The translations under genes were made by a program, and so were the position numbers. Positions 28,403 through 37,783 of a stretch of DNA of 64,000 nucleotides are shown here, one piece after another. Numbering within the stretch: position 1 is the first letter of the stretch; each line of letters starts with the position of its first letter. A model generated the notes under the pieces. The model had not been told where the DNA came from and searched no databases. It worked only from the letters and a program-made list of their open reading frames with translations. Location of the stretch: the NCBI RefSeq assembly GCF_004376845.1, contig NZ_SNUW01000004.1:124001-188000 (forward strand). The letters run 5' to 3'. The stretch comes from Psychromonas algarum (GTDB taxonomy: Bacteria; Pseudomonadota; Gammaproteobacteria; Enterobacterales; Psychromonadaceae).

Positions 28403-28930
28403 TTAGAAATCAGGTTCCCAATTAACTGTAATTATTTGGCCCGCAGTATCAACATTCAACACTACCTGCTCTTCGATGAACGGAATTAATCGTTCTTTTT
28501 GACCGAAAGCATCATTCGAGTTGGCTTTTACAACAAGCACATCTTTTGAGCCTGTTTCCATCAAATCAGTGACAACACCAAGATGATAACCTTTGTCAGT
28601 ATTAACCTGACACCCGACTAAATCTCGCCAGTAGTAGTCTGCTTCCAATTCAGGAAGAGTAGAAGGATCAACAAGAAGCTCAATGCCTACTAAGGCTTGT
28701 ACTTCTTCGCGAACATCATAACCAGCTACTTTTGCAACAAAACCTTTATTGTGACGTTTCCATTCAGTGATATTCACTTCAAGAAGAGCCCCATTAGATT
28801 TCATTAACAATGGCTTATATTTAAAAATACTTTCTGGATCATCGGTGTAGGAGTGGACTTTTAACCAGCCTTTGATGCCATATACTGCACCAAATTTGCC
28901 TATCTCTATTGGTTGTGCTTTATCGCTCAC
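28403..28930 (-). CDS. rimM: Ribosome maturation factor RimM
   Basis: Assists 30S head assembly by binding S19. The N-terminal beta barrel shows [19 protein letters not shown]; the PRC-barrel half has [10 protein letters not shown] place the start at GTG 28930, eight bases after AAGGGG, giving [14 protein letters not shown] as in Vibrio and 175 residues. An upstream TTG at 28957, touching the rpsP stop, would add nine residues without a ribosome site. Confidence 0.96.
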   Translation of the reverse strand: MSDKAQPIEIGKFGAVYGIKGWLKVHSYTDDPESIFKYKPLLMKSNGALLEVNITEWKRHNKGFVAKVAGYDVREEVQALVGIELLVDPSTLPELEADYYWRDLVGCQVNTDKGYHLGVVTDLMETGSKDVLVVKANSNDAFGQKERLIPFIEEQVVLNVDTAGQIITVNWEPDF

Positions 28931-28957
28931 CGAGTTATCCCCTTCACCTAACTGCAA

Positions 28958-29206
28958 TTAAGCAGCTACAGCGTTGTCTTTTACTAATTTAGCTACACGA
29001 TCACTTAGCTGTGCGCCAAGACCAACCCAATGGTTGATGCGATCTGTATCTAAACGTAATTTTTCTGATTGACCTTGTGCAGTTGGGTTAAAGAAACCAA
29101 CTTTTTCAAGGAAACGACCGTCACGTGGGCTACGGCTATCAGTTACTACCACTTGGTAGAATGGGCGTTTTTTAGCGCCACCACGAGCTAAACGAATAGT
29201 TACCAT
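28958..29206 (-). CDS. rpsP: 30S ribosomal protein S16
   Basis: 82 residues opening [18 protein letters not shown], the S16 signature, then [20 protein letters not shown]. First gene of the rpsP-rimM-trmD-rplS operon. A GAGGA ribosome site lies six bases upstream of the ATG. Confidence 0.98.
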   Translation of the reverse strand: MVTIRLARGGAKKRPFYQVVVTDSRSPRDGRFLEKVGFFNPTAQGQSEKLRLDTDRINHWVGLGAQLSDRVAKLVKDNAVAA

Positions 29207-29279
29207 ATCGTCCTCTATATATTATTAAACGTCGAAAGTCAGTGAATTCTGACCACCTGCTTCTGTAGAAAGCCGCAAA

Positions 29280-29307
29280 ATTATACTCTTATTTGGGAAA
29301 AGAACAA
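29280..29307 (-). promoter_or_regulatory. Promoter of the rpsP operon
   Basis: On the minus strand TTGTTC (29302-29307) is 16 bases ahead of a perfect TATAAT (29280-29285), about 75 bases upstream of the rpsP start. The short GCGGC tract just past the -10 is consistent with growth-rate control. Inferred. Confidence 0.65.
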
Positions 29308-29344
29308 TCAAAATCACAGTTTGACCACGATTGAAATCCATAAA

Positions 29345-29384
29345 AAAACAAAAAACCCCGTAAGATATAATCTCACAGGGCTTT
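29345..29384 (-). terminator. Intrinsic terminator of ffh
   Basis: On the minus strand a 13-pair stem with some G-T pairs (AGCCCTGTGAGAT with ATCTTACGGGGTT) leads into TTTTTGTTTTTTT. It lies about 35 bases past the ffh stop. Confidence 0.82.
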
Positions 29385-29416
29385 AATGTTATTTCATAAT
29401 ACGAATTAACTGAGTT

Positions 29417-30835
29417 TTATTTTTTACGGAAACCGCCCAAACCAGGAGGTAATCCGGCACCGCCAGCACCAGGCATTCCACCGCCCATGCCGCCCATCAT
29501 ACCTTGCATTCCACCCATCATTTTACGCATGCCGCCTTTACCAGACATTTTTTTCATCATTTTTTGCATTTGCGTAAATTGCTTAAGCAGTCTATTTACA
29601 TCTTGAATTTGAGTACCAGAGCCCGCTGCAATACGACGTTTACGTCCACCTTTGATGATTTCAGGTTTTGCACGCTCTTTTTTATTCATCGAATTGATAA
29701 TAGCTTCCATTTGGTTGGTTGCTTTATCATTAACTTGATTTTTCATTGCATCAGGTACATTCGTCATGCCAGGTAATTTATCCATCATGCCCATCATGCC
29801 GCCCATGCTTTTCATTTGCACTAACTGCTCACGAAAATCTTCTAAATCAAACCCTTTACCTTTCTGTACTTTTTTCGCTAACTTTTCAGCTTTCTTTTTA
29901 TCAACTTTATTTTCAAGTTCTTCAATTAATGAAAGAACATCACCCATACCTAAAATACGAGAAGCGATACGATCTGGGTAGAAAGGTTCTAATGCATCAA
30001 TCTTTTCCCCCATACCGATAAATTTAATTGGTTTACCAGTAATGTGACGAATTGAAAGTGCAGCACCACCACGCGCATCACCATCCGCTTTTGTTAAAAT
30101 AACACCCGTTAAAGGTAAAGCTTCATTAAATGCTTGTGCTGTATTCGCCGCATCTTGACCAGTCATTGCATCAACAACAAATAATGTCTCAACGGGGTTA
30201 ATTGCTTGATGAAGATCTTTGATTTCATCCATCATTTCGCCGTCTACATGTAAACGACCAGCTGTATCGACAATGACAACATCAATAAATTTCTTTTTCG
30301 CATGTGCAATAGCGGCATTTGCAATATCAATTGGATTTTGTGAAATATCACTTGGGAAAAACTCAACATCAACCTCAGCAGCTAATGTTTCCAATTGTTT
30401 GATCGCAGCAGGACGATAAATATCGGCACTCACTACAAGCACTGATTTCTTTTCTTTGTTTTTTAATAATAATGATAATTTAGCAACGGAAGTGGTTTTA
30501 CCCGCACCTTGCAAACCTGCCATTAATAATACAGCCGGCGGTTGAGTTGCTAAGTTTAAATTTTCATTAACTTCACCCATTGCCAATTCAAGTTCATTTT
30601 GTACAACTTTAATGAACGCTTGACCTGGATTTAAGCTTTTAGCAACTTCTTGGCCAATTGAACGTTTTTTGATCGCTTTAATAAAATCACGAACAACAGG
30701 TAATGCTACATCGGCTTCTAGTAGCGCCATACGCACTTCGCGTAATGTACCTTTAATGTTGTCTTCTGTTATTCGGCCTTTACCACTGATATTTTTCAGG
30801 GATTTCGACAATCTGTCCGTTAAATTCTCAAACAT
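29417..30835 (-). CDS. ffh: Signal recognition particle protein Ffh
   Basis: GTPase that with 4.5S RNA delivers membrane proteins to the translocon. N domain (1-90), G domain with P-loop GLQGAGKTT (107-115), VDTAGR and TKADGD; a methionine-rich M domain from about 325 with GSGTQIQDVNRLLKQF for RNA binding. The tail after 435 is a Gly/Met stretch. 472 residues is normal. Divergent from ypjD, as in E. coli. Confidence 0.98.
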   Translation of the reverse strand: MFENLTDRLSKSLKNISGKGRITEDNIKGTLREVRMALLEADVALPVVRDFIKAIKKRSIGQEVAKSLNPGQAFIKVVQNELELAMGEVNENLNLATQPPAVLLMAGLQGAGKTTSVAKLSLLLKNKEKKSVLVVSADIYRPAAIKQLETLAAEVDVEFFPSDISQNPIDIANAAIAHAKKKFIDVVIVDTAGRLHVDGEMMDEIKDLHQAINPVETLFVVDAMTGQDAANTAQAFNEALPLTGVILTKADGDARGGAALSIRHITGKPIKFIGMGEKIDALEPFYPDRIASRILGMGDVLSLIEELENKVDKKKAEKLAKKVQKGKGFDLEDFREQLVQMKSMGGMMGMMDKLPGMTNVPDAMKNQVNDKATNQMEAIINSMNKKERAKPEIIKGGRKRRIAAGSGTQIQDVNRLLKQFTQMQKMMKKMSGKGGMRKMMGGMQGMMGGMGGGMPGAGGAGLPPGLGGFRKK

Positions 30836-30982
30836 GCTTAAGTCTCATCGCGTTAATTAATTAGGATTTTGTGCATTATACGCATTTATGCTTTTTCAAA
30901 ATAGTATTAACTTCTCATCCATCCAATAAAGCTGATAATATGGGGGATAAAGAGCCTTTCTCAATTATAGGTATTAAGTTTT

Positions 30983-31774
30983 ATGGATTATTTAGCATTT
31001 ATTAGTAGTGTGTTTTATTTATTAAGCGGTTTACTGGCGAGCCGACTATTATTTTCACCTAATGCAAAGTCAGATTACCCGATTATTGCTTTAGCAAGTG
31101 TTGCATTATTGACGCATGCAATCTGGTTATATCAAAATATTATTTTAATCAGTGGCCAAAACTTACCCATTTTAAACGTACTTTCTTTGGTCAGCTTTTT
31201 AATTGCAGCATTATCGTTAGCAATCAGCAAAAACATCAATACAGGTGTATTATTGCCGATAGTCTTTGGCTTTAACATAATTAACTTTATTGCCGTTGTT
31301 TATTTGCCAAGCCATTACGTCACACATTTAGAACATAATCCAGGAATAGGCTCACATATTCTATTTGCTTTATTAGCTTATGCAGTCATGGTGATTGCAA
31401 GCTTGTTTGCATTACAACTTGCTTATGTAGATCACCGATTAAAAAATCACAAATCCCCTATTACAACACTAAAGCTGCCTCCATTAATGACTTTAGAAAA
31501 AACATTATTCCAGTTTATTTTGGTTGGATTTGCATTATTAAGTTGTACTTTATTAACAGGATTTATTTTTTTAGAGGATATGTTTGCTCAAGGTTCTGCA
31601 CATAAAACAGTGCTATCTATTATTGCTTGGATTATCTATGCAGTCTTATTATGGGGGCGCTACAAAAAAGGATGGCGTGGCCGTTTAGTTATTTATATTA
31701 CTATTTTCGGCGCATCCTTCTTAACTTTAGCCTATTTTGGTAGCCGCTTTGTACGAGAAATTATTCTATATTAA
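30983..31774 (+). CDS. ypjD: YpjD/CcsA-like inner-membrane protein
   Basis: Polytopic membrane protein of the cytochrome c assembly (CcsA/CcmC-like) superfamily; about eight hydrophobic segments. The family's His residues appear at HAIWLYQN, HILFALLAYA and the late GWRGR segment. Next to ffh in most gammaproteobacteria. In E. coli it has been linked to magnesium and cobalt tolerance with CorB-like partners, and a CorB-type gene lies one kilobase downstream here. 263 residues is normal. Confidence 0.92.
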   Translation: MDYLAFISSVFYLLSGLLASRLLFSPNAKSDYPIIALASVALLTHAIWLYQNIILISGQNLPILNVLSLVSFLIAALSLAISKNINTGVLLPIVFGFNIINFIAVVYLPSHYVTHLEHNPGIGSHILFALLAYAVMVIASLFALQLAYVDHRLKNHKSPITTLKLPPLMTLEKTLFQFILVGFALLSCTLLTGFIFLEDMFAQGSAHKTVLSIIAWIIYAVLLWGRYKKGWRGRLVIYITIFGASFLTLAYFGSRFVREIILY

Positions 31775-31788
31775 AAATATACCTGTTA

Positions 31789-31818
31789 TTAAAAGCCTGC
31801 TATTTGGCAAGCTTTTTG
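31789..31818 (+). terminator. Possible terminator of ypjD inside the endA 3' end
   Basis: AAAAGC-TGC and GCA-GCTTTTT form a stem with one unpaired base on each arm, followed by T5, 16 bases past ypjD. It lies within the last codons of the convergent endA gene, so any conservation could also be due to coding. Confidence 0.45.
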
Positions 31819-32526
31819 TACTACTTCATTAACGTTTCCTTGAACTTTTTGGATCCGCTTTGCTCGCTCACATTCCCATTGAGTAATAGGATAACTATTG
31901 TTCCACGCATTCATTAATTGACGCTGTTGACTACTCATTTTATAACTTGAATATGTACTATCCATATAAAGATAAGAACGAGCAATCATTCCTCGGCTAG
32001 CAGCAGGCGGCTCTACTTTATGATTTTCTATTTTCATCGGGCAACTACCAAAATCACTTTTAATATTACCTAACATAGTAAAATTATAGTTACTACGGCT
32101 TGCATTCACTGAACCTATTGAAGGATATAGGTTATACATATCAGCTTGCATATAACGATAATCTTCACTTGCTTTATTAGCACAGCGGCGACCTTTGTAA
32201 TGCTTGCCTTTACTATTAACACAAGACTTTGCACCATTTCGCCACTCTTTAAAATTACGCCCAAAGTTTTCTGCTGGAACAACGTGTTCCCATTCAACGC
32301 GTTTAGCCCTTTTTGCAAATTTTTTACTTTCAAAACCTGGTTCTGGAATAATATTTTTTTTAGCATCAAAATGGGCTTGGCAATAGATTGTTAAGCGCTC
32401 TTTTTGATCTGCATAAACTTGTTTCTCAAGTTTATGCTTTGAACTAGAAAATGATTGTATCTGTGTATTTTTCGCATAACAGAATAATGGTAAGCACAAT
32501 AACAGTAGAGATAGGAAAGATTTAAT
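31789..32526 (-). CDS. endA: Periplasmic endonuclease I
   Basis: Non-specific DNase of the periplasm with a beta-beta-alpha-metal site: VEWEHVVPAENFG carries the catalytic His, and QADMYNLYPSIGSVNASRSN the metal-binding Asn. The end matches E. coli EndA (WECERAKRIQKVQGN). Conventional starts give only MCLPLFCYA, half a signal peptide; reading upstream adds IKSFLSLLLL, so the full signal peptide would begin at ATT 32524-32526, which has TTAGG about nine bases before it. From there the protein has 245 residues. Family certain, start inferred. Confidence 0.92.
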   Translation of the reverse strand: MKSFLSLLLLCLPLFCYAKNTQIQSFSSSKHKLEKQVYADQKERLTIYCQAHFDAKKNIIPEPGFESKKFAKRAKRVEWEHVVPAENFGRNFKEWRNGAKSCVNSKGKHYKGRRCANKASEDYRYMQADMYNLYPSIGSVNASRSNYNFTMLGNIKSDFGSCPMKIENHKVEPPAASRGMIARSYLYMDSTYSSYKMSSQQRQLMNAWNNSYPITQWECERAKRIQKVQGNVNEVVQKACQIAGF

Positions 32527-32774
32527 AGTGATTAGCCTAATATAAAAAAGAAATATTATCCTTTATTCATAAAGCAACTAACAAGTAATTTTAATATAAT
32601 AAAAGTGTCATGATTTATATCTTGTTTTATATTTGGGTGAAATAAGATCCTATATTCCTTTCAAAAAAAATATTTATAATAATTTTTAACGGATCTACTT
32701 TGTTAAATTGGTTTTTCTTCGTTAGTATCGACTTATTAATATTTAATTTTTTAACATAACAATCGAGAGAACTT

Positions 32775-34049
32775 TTGAGCGACATACCCACTAGTGCATT
32801 ATTTATTACTTTAGTCATTTTGATTTTTATCTCTGCTTATTTTTCAAGCTCAGAAACTAGCATGATGACATTGAACCGCTATCGTTTACGACACCTAGCG
32901 ACAGATAAAAATAAGGCAGCCATCCGCGTTGAAAAATTATTAAATAAACCAGATAAATTAATTGGTTTAATTCTGATTGGTAATAATCTGGTTAATATTA
33001 TTGCCTCAGCGATTGCAACTATTATTGGGCAACGTTTATTTGGAGATGCAGGGATAGCTATTGCAACGGGTGCGCTTACACTGGTTATTTTAATTTTTGC
33101 AGAAGTAACACCTAAAACATTAGCCGTTTTATACCCAGAAAAAATTGCTTTCCCAAGCTCTATATTACTCACTCCTTTGCAAAAAATACTCAGCCCACTC
33201 GTTTGGTGTATTAATGGTATTTCTAATACACTTTTAAAAATATTTGGTATCAATGTTAATGAACAGAGTGATGATGCATTATCAAGTGATGAATTACGCT
33301 CTGTTGTAAATGAAGCAGGCTCGATGATCCCTGAACACCATCAACAAATGTTATTAAGTATCTTAGAGTTAGAGAAAGTAACAGTAGATGAAATCATGGT
33401 GCCACGAAATGAAATAGCGGCGATCGACATCAATCAAGATTGGGATACTATTTTAAAACAATTAAAACACCGTACGCATACTATGACACTTTTATATCGA
33501 GATACGATTGATGATGCGATTGGTTTTTTACATGCCCGTGATGCGTTATTAAGTTTATTAAAAGAAGACTTTAGCAAAACAACGTTATTACGCAGTGTAC
33601 GTGAGCTGTATTTTATTCCTGAAGGTACTCCACTTAATACACAACTTATTAAATTCCAACAAAACAAACAACGTATGGGGTTGGTTGTTGATGAATACGG
33701 AGATATTCAGGGGTTAGTGACGTTAGCAGATATATTAGAAGAGATCGTCGGCGACTTTACAACATCTCATGAACCACACAGCTCAGAGGAGATACACAAA
33801 CAACATGACGACAGCTATATCATCGAAGGTAGCTTAGGGATCAGAGACCTAAACAAAGAAATGGGATGGAATTTACCAACCGATGGTCCTCGAACCTTAA
33901 ATGGCTTGATTCTAGAGCATTTAGAAACAATTCCAACTTCTATGGTAAGCACACGTATTTGTGGTTATCCAATGGAGATATTAGAAGTAGAAAATAATAT
34001 GGTTAAGTTAGTTAAGATTATTCCTCAGTTATATACAGAGGAAGATTAA
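32775..34049 (+). CDS. CorB/HlyC-CorC-type membrane protein with CBS domains
   Basis: 424 residues: a DUF21/CNNM membrane domain (to about 185) with the motif SSSETSMMTLNRYRLRHL and AEVTPKTLAVLYPEKIA, a tandem CBS pair (about 205-330) and the CorC_HlyC domain at the end. The family mediates magnesium or cobalt export and tolerance; E. coli YfjD/CorB is the close relative and lies beside ypjD-ffh there too. TTG start at 32775 with GAGAGAA upstream. Confidence 0.9.
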   Translation: MSDIPTSALFITLVILIFISAYFSSSETSMMTLNRYRLRHLATDKNKAAIRVEKLLNKPDKLIGLILIGNNLVNIIASAIATIIGQRLFGDAGIAIATGALTLVILIFAEVTPKTLAVLYPEKIAFPSSILLTPLQKILSPLVWCINGISNTLLKIFGINVNEQSDDALSSDELRSVVNEAGSMIPEHHQQMLLSILELEKVTVDEIMVPRNEIAAIDINQDWDTILKQLKHRTHTMTLLYRDTIDDAIGFLHARDALLSLLKEDFSKTTLLRSVRELYFIPEGTPLNTQLIKFQQNKQRMGLVVDEYGDIQGLVTLADILEEIVGDFTTSHEPHSSEEIHKQHDDSYIIEGSLGIRDLNKEMGWNLPTDGPRTLNGLILEHLETIPTSMVSTRICGYPMEILEVENNMVKLVKIIPQLYTEED

Positions 34050-34071
34050 TCTTATATTCTGAAAAAGGGTT

Positions 34072-34116
34072 ATCAATTAAGCGCCTTCAATGAATTAGGA
34101 GCTTAATTGATCTTTA
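34072..34116 (+). terminator. Probable terminator after the CorB-type gene
   Basis: ATCAATTAAGC (34072-34082) pairs with GCTTAATTGAT (34101-34111) over an 18-base loop and is followed by CTTTAAAT. The T run is weak. Confidence 0.5.
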
Positions 34117-34140
34117 AATATAGCTTGTATGATTAGAAAC

Positions 34141-34668
34141 CTACGATCCAATATGTGGAATATCATTAATATGAAGACCACCACAAGACTCACCCATTAA
34201 ATAACTTTTAGCAGGCAAATCTTCTGTAGCACTAAAGTATCCAACGAAACACGAAGCAAGAAAACCATCCTCAGATGAAATATCTTCTCCAGGATATCCA
34301 ATAACTACACAGTCTGGATTAGTACATTGAGGAGATTCTAAATAAACTTCCCACGTACCATCTGCAACGGCACTTTCTACCCCATCTACAAATAGATATA
34401 AATTAGCAGAGCTTGCATTTGGGTAGCCATAAGTCACAGCAATGTTCTCGACAGAACCACTTACCGCTTTCTCGACACCTTGAATTGCAGATTTAGCATA
34501 AACAATATTAGAGGCGGAATTAATCGCACCACTCAACCCTTTTAATGACGCTGATTTTGCATCACTTTGTAAGCTAACAAACTTAGGTAGAGCAACTGCA
34601 GCAAGAACCCCCAATATAATAATAACAATGACCAATTCAATTAATGTAAAACCCTTATGTTTATGCAT
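34141..34668 (-). CDS. Type IV pilin-like protein
   Basis: Prepilin with a five-residue leader MHKHKG and the cleavage site before FTLIELVIVIIILGVLAAVA, including the conserved Glu5. The globular part has cysteine pairs (CTNPDC and later CFVG/SCGG) that may close a C-terminal disulphide loop. It most resembles MSHA-type pilins, but no other pilus gene is adjacent, so it stands alone. Presumably matured by the PilD encoded at the left of the window (inference). Confidence 0.88.
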   Translation of the reverse strand: MHKHKGFTLIELVIVIIILGVLAAVALPKFVSLQSDAKSASLKGLSGAINSASNIVYAKSAIQGVEKAVSGSVENIAVTYGYPNASSANLYLFVDGVESAVADGTWEVYLESPQCTNPDCVVIGYPGEDISSEDGFLASCFVGYFSATEDLPAKSYLMGESCGGLHINDIPHIGS

Positions 34669-35052
34669 ATCACTCCTTTAATAACTTTATTTCAATAAGT
34701 ACCCCATCTGGGTATTCGGTTAAGAAGATGTATTAATTGCAAAAATATAACAATTTTAAATTACATACTTAAAGTTAATTAAAAGGCAGCAGTAAGCACT
34801 TGAAAAGAAAAAGATTAAACACTAAATTTGTGTTGTACATTCGATTATTTCAAATAATTTTCTTTTAAATATCCTTCCTTTTTCTCTATCAAAAAAATCA
34901 GTATCAGCTTTATTGATATGTACTATAAAAACTATCAAATATTATTTTGCTTAGAATCATCGTACTATTTTCATAACGCATAATATCAAGTCATTATTAA
35001 ACATAGTGATGAGATACCTTACTTCACTCAATTTAGAGGCTAGTGACTTAAT
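34669..35052. other. Gene-free stretch between pilin and focA
   Basis: 384 AT-rich bases holding the divergent promoters of the pilin and focA genes. I see no reading frame, hairpin or repeat of note. A half FNR-like TTGAT near 34.91 kb lacks a properly spaced partner. Confidence 0.6.
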
Positions 35053-36552
35053 ATGAATAATGTCATTAACAATATTAAAAAGAATACAAGCAAACCCGCA
35101 GATACTTTAGAACCAATCGTTGTGGTTAGCGAATACGGTCTTAAAAAAGCAACAAAAAGTGTATTACAGTCTTTCGGTTCAGCTATTTTTGCCGGTATCT
35201 TCATATCAATTGCTTTTGTTTTTTATATCACAGTAACAACTGGTGCTGATGACGTCGCTTGGGGATTTTCAAAATTAGTTGGTGGTACAGTCTTCAGCCT
35301 TGGTCTTATCTTAGTAGTAATATGTGGCGCAGAGTTATTTACAAGTACAGTGTTAACAAGTGTTGCTTGGGCACAAAAAAGAATTAGCACAAAGCAATTA
35401 CTTAGTTGCTGGGGACGTGTTTATGTCGGTAACTTTGTTGGTGCGATGATAATGGTATTGCTTATTTATGGCGCAAAAATGTACCTATTAGATGGCGGAA
35501 GTTGGGGCATCAATGTACTAAAAGTGGCACAACATAAATTACACCACACTTGGATACAAGCTTTTACATTAGGTGTGTTATGTAACTTATTAGTATGTTT
35601 AGGTGTTTGGATGACATTCACAACAAAAGACGTATTAACAAAAGCAATCTTACTGATACTACCTGTTTCAATGTTTGTAAGTAATGGTTTTGAGCATAGT
35701 ATTGCAAACTTATTCATGGTGCCTTTAGGTATTCTTACACAAAATACAATCTCACCAGAGACTCTTGCTTCATTTGGTTATAACGCAAATACTTTTGCAG
35801 ACTTAACAATTCATAATTTTATTTTCCATAATCTTATCCCAGTAACATTAGGTAACATTGTTGGTGGTGGTGTGATTGTAGGTTTAGGATATTGGTTTAT
35901 TTACCGTGAAGGTCCAAAACCAACAGTTAAACAACCTGTTAAAAATGAAACAGTAGAAACAGCTGCTGTCAGTAATACACAAGTAGAAGCGGCAACTTTA
36001 GGTCAAAGAATTGATTCAATCATGAATGATTCATCTTTAACTGGATTAACTGCAGCACAATTGATGGACACAAAGGCTATCACCCTAACTGCGCAGCAAA
36101 GTGCAACATCAGCATTCTTAAAATTATCATCACAAAAAGTAGCTGGTGCAGTGGTTATTGATGAACAACATAAAATGGTTGGTTTCATTTCAGAGCAAGA
36201 TCTACTACGTGCATGGTGGTCAAATAGCTTTGAATTAGATAACGAATTAACTGTTAATGATGTTATGCAAACAGAAGTATTAAGCGTGACTCCAACTCAA
36301 AACATTGCTGAATTAATTGAGTTTATGAGTGTTGATAAAAGTGTTTTATTCCCTGTAAGTGACTCAGGTGTTCTTTTATCAAATCAACATTTAAGTTATA
36401 ACCAACGCCTTAAAAAAGCAGCGGCAAAACACCCATCAATTTACCCTGTAGTAGATAAAGGTATTGTAGTCGGTACTATCACTCGTCAACATATTACAGA
36501 ACGTTTGTTATTACAGTTAACCTCTCAAGAAGATCAAGATAGCGCAGCTTAA
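35053..36552 (+). CDS. focA: Formate channel FocA fused to a CBS-domain pair
   Basis: Residues about 20-290 are a full formate-nitrite transporter: FISIAFVFYITVTTGADD, GLILVVICGAELFTS, the HKLHHT and FEHSIANLF segments and HNFIFHNLIPVTLGNIVGGG match E. coli FocA closely. A linker rich in Val, Glu and Thr (about 292-320) leads to two CBS domains (about 327-380 and 388-490; for example VIDEQHKMVGFISEQDLLRA). E. coli FocA ends at 285, so the C-terminal 200 residues are an added module that may sense adenine nucleotides or another ligand. Convergent with a LysR gene. Confidence 0.92.
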   Translation: MNNVINNIKKNTSKPADTLEPIVVVSEYGLKKATKSVLQSFGSAIFAGIFISIAFVFYITVTTGADDVAWGFSKLVGGTVFSLGLILVVICGAELFTSTVLTSVAWAQKRISTKQLLSCWGRVYVGNFVGAMIMVLLIYGAKMYLLDGGSWGINVLKVAQHKLHHTWIQAFTLGVLCNLLVCLGVWMTFTTKDVLTKAILLILPVSMFVSNGFEHSIANLFMVPLGILTQNTISPETLASFGYNANTFADLTIHNFIFHNLIPVTLGNIVGGGVIVGLGYWFIYREGPKPTVKQPVKNETVETAAVSNTQVEAATLGQRIDSIMNDSSLTGLTAAQLMDTKAITLTAQQSATSAFLKLSSQKVAGAVVIDEQHKMVGFISEQDLLRAWWSNSFELDNELTVNDVMQTEVLSVTPTQNIAELIEFMSVDKSVLFPVSDSGVLLSNQHLSYNQRLKKAAAKHPSIYPVVDKGIVVGTITRQHITERLLLQLTSQEDQDSAA

Positions 36553-36576
36553 TGAAACGTTAAAAGACTAAAACTA

Positions 36577-36617
36577 AATAAACCTACTCATAAAAGTGAT
36601 TAGGTTTATTTTTTTTC
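36577..36617 (+). terminator. Intrinsic terminator of focA
   Basis: AATAAACCTA (36577-36586) pairs with TAGGTTTATT (36601-36610), followed by T6. It overlaps the last codons of the convergent LysR gene. Confidence 0.8.
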
Positions 36618-37507
36618 ATTTTATCCACTAAACGCTTAGTTTCAGCCATCACACAATCTTTTAACGGATTAAGACCTTGTCCATTTAACCAGACAAAAGA
36701 CAAACTACGATCCATATTTAGTTCAGGTGTATTTAATAAAACCAATTCACCACGCTCCATCTCTTGCTTTATATCTAACAAAGGTAAACAGCCTAAATAG
36801 TTTCCATTTTTAACTAACTCTTTAATCACCGCCACGCTTTCATATTCTTTCCAGACATCTAGATCTTTTATTAGCCCCTTAACTGCCGTTTCAAATATAC
36901 GTCTAGTTCCTGCACCATGTTCACGCAAGATCCATTTAGCTTTCTCTAACTGTATTAAGTTAACGTTTTCTTCATTGGCATAAAGATGCTGAGTATTAGT
37001 AAAGATAACTAAGCGATCATCAACAATATCTTCTTGTACGATACGGCTATCATCGATACGACCTTCAATAATGCCCAATTCAAACTCATGGTTTAATAAA
37101 CCTCGAATAACTTCATCACTATTTCTGATACTAAGATCAATACGTAATTCAGGGTAATCACTATCAATATGACTGATTAATTTTGGGATAAGATGCTCTG
37201 CAGCGGTTTGACTCGCACAAACCGATAGTGAGCCACTTATCAAATTTTGATCCTTAAATCCTTGATCTATCAATTCTGCACTTTTAATTAATTTGCGAGC
37301 CTGTGGTTTTAACCAACGTCCCCAATAACTTAGTGTTAGACGATTACCGTGGCGGATAAACAAAGGTCTATCAAGTAAATTTTCTAATTGTGCTAACGAC
37401 ATACTCACAGCAGATTGAGTCATACATAACTCAGCAGCCGCACGGCTAACACTTTCATGGCTAGCAATAGCATTAAAGACAAGTAGTTGTTTAAGTGTGT
37501 ACTTCAT
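36584..37507 (-). CDS. LysR-family transcriptional regulator
   Basis: 307 residues. An N-terminal winged helix (KQLLVFNAIASHESVSRAAA, then MTQSAVSMSLAQLE) precedes the two-lobed effector domain from about residue 90. The sequence is reminiscent of the YeiE/CysB-like branch, but the effector cannot be read. It is convergent with focA, so a link to formate metabolism is not implied by promoter sharing. Confidence 0.9.
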   Translation of the reverse strand: MKYTLKQLLVFNAIASHESVSRAAAELCMTQSAVSMSLAQLENLLDRPLFIRHGNRLTLSYWGRWLKPQARKLIKSAELIDQGFKDQNLISGSLSVCASQTAAEHLIPKLISHIDSDYPELRIDLSIRNSDEVIRGLLNHEFELGIIEGRIDDSRIVQEDIVDDRLVIFTNTQHLYANEENVNLIQLEKAKWILREHGAGTRRIFETAVKGLIKDLDVWKEYESVAVIKELVKNGNYLGCLPLLDIKQEMERGELVLLNTPELNMDRSLSFVWLNGQGLNPLKDCVMAETKRLVDKMKKNKPNHFYE

Positions 37508-37536
37508 AGTTTTCCATTGATCCCTTTTATAAAATT

Positions 37537-37692
37537 TTATACTGATCGCATTAAATATATTATCTAAATTTTGCGCTTAAAAAACAGTTTAATTCAAGGC
37601 GTAAATGGCAGTTACCTTTAGCAAATTAACCACCAGACAGTGAGCTGTTTTAACAGTAAAATTGATAAGCTATTTATTGTGATTGATATTAC
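37537..37692. repeat. Dispersed MITE-like repeat, copy B
   Basis: Shares with copy A the left end TTATACTGAT, the block TTATCTAAATTTTGCGC, TTCAAGGCGTAAA, CTTTAGCAAATTAAC, and the GCTGTTTTAACAGTAAAAT core. It lacks about 11 bases present in A. The complement of its right end, TAATATCAATCA, mirrors the left end imperfectly. Lies upstream of the LysR gene and downstream of the luxS terminator. Confidence 0.72.
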
Positions 37693-37716
37693 ATAAGAGA
37701 GTATTTATTTAAGCTT

Positions 37717-37742
37717 ATAAAAAAGGCTGCAAAGGCAGCCTT
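37717..37742 (-). terminator. Intrinsic terminator of luxS
   Basis: AAGGCTGC (37723-37730) and GCAGCCTT (37735-37742) form the stem; on the minus strand it runs into T6, 42 bases past luxS. Confidence 0.88.
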
Positions 37743-37783
37743 AATGTTCATTCAATAATAGTTTAAACCACAAACAATAATTT

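Noticed and set aside
29504-30021. Histidine-rich frames opposite ffh
   Set aside because: They mirror the methionine- and glycine-rich M domain of Ffh on the other strand.
32627-32818. 63-codon minus-strand frame upstream of the CorB-type gene
   Set aside because: AT-rich, Lys/Asn/Ile-rich, overlaps the start of the CorB gene and shows no domain or ribosome site.
34905-34945. FNR-like site upstream of focA
   Set aside because: A TTGAT half-site is visible but the ATCAA partner is not at the right spacing.
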